The translations under genes were made by a program, and so were the position numbers. A stretch of DNA of 64,000 nucleotides from Candidatus Marithrix sp. Canyon 246. GTDB taxonomy: Bacteria > Pseudomonadota > Gammaproteobacteria > Beggiatoales > Beggiatoaceae. Positions 63,909-64,000 of this stretch are shown in pieces; position 1 is the first letter of the stretch, and every line of letters starts with the position of its first letter. The DNA lies in contig NZ_MCBX01000010.1 of the NCBI RefSeq assembly GCF_001723685.1, positions 27,852 to 91,851 of the forward strand, read 5' to 3'. The notes under the pieces were generated by a model. The model made no database searches. It saw nothing but the letters and a program-made list of their open reading frames with translations, and was not told the origin of the DNA.

Positions 63909-64000
63909 TAATATTATGTAAATATGTTAAAATTTTAATTGAAACAACAACAAATCATTTTGAATGACGCAAGAAATAAAAAATGGATCAGACATACACA

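Overview
The window is AT-rich chromosomal DNA of a gammaproteobacterium. The gene set (acnB, lolA, apaG-tsaE-nnr, trmJ, slt, recN, mgtE, glgC, thiC, BaeSR-like regulators) fits Gammaproteobacteria. Low GC, many short palindromic repeats (AACCTGACAGGTT pairs, GTAGGTTGGGCTGACG and GTAGGGTGGGTAGAGCG hairpins), CHASE2-kinase/PP2C signalling, a FinO-like protein better known from cyanobacteria and gliding-type ABC genes suggest a large or filamentous sulfur bacterium (Thiotrichales/Beggiatoa group). The lineage is an inference.

Layout. 1-11.4 kb is mostly intact housekeeping: topA (cut by the window edge), a kinase/phosphatase pair, lolA, a thioredoxin-like protein, two lytic transglycosylases, a FinO-like protein, a phosphodiesterase and trmJ. 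11.4-17.0 kb is a tandemly duplicated, reciprocally decayed block (Rpn-type nuclease, apaG-tsaE-nnr, LamG protein). 17.0-20.4 kb carries an EF-hand protein, a BaeSR-like two-component system and an SH3 protein, with a broken copy of the SH3 gene on the other side. 20.4-26.8 kb is glgC (with a duplicated 3' end), mgtE, acpS, a Mth938-like gene, an AlbA_2 protein and recN. 26.8-32.7 kb looks like a surface-glycan modification and export cluster with a Wzt-like ATPase. Its only visible Wzm-like permease lies 8 kb away at 39.6 kb, past acnB and a 1,069-residue secreted protein. 42.3-51.0 kb is the most unusual part: five secreted proteins in two divergent groups, four of which end in the same tandem pair of ~125-residue modules that I cannot assign to a known family. 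They carry VWA, PKD, beta-helix or Calx-beta domains, or nothing, in front of the pair. 51-55.9 kb holds a truncated AlkC/AlkD-like gene, thiC, a pcm-like gene and a GldA/GldF-like ABC pair. 56-64 kb is largely a gene graveyard: aldolase and NRPS remnants, an outer-membrane channel, a LIV-binding protein, a 5'-nucleotidase and an FMN-binding protein, plus an RRM protein with an apparent signal peptide.

How parts fit: the glycan cluster, the Wzm/Wzt pair, the TMTC-like membrane protein and the paired-module proteins all point to cell-surface construction. The kinase/phosphatase pair and the BaeSR-like system are the signalling elements. Repeated local duplication followed by deletion at short matches is the dominant evolutionary process here and has left several chimeric or truncated genes. 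No tRNA, rRNA, CRISPR array or prophage was recognised.
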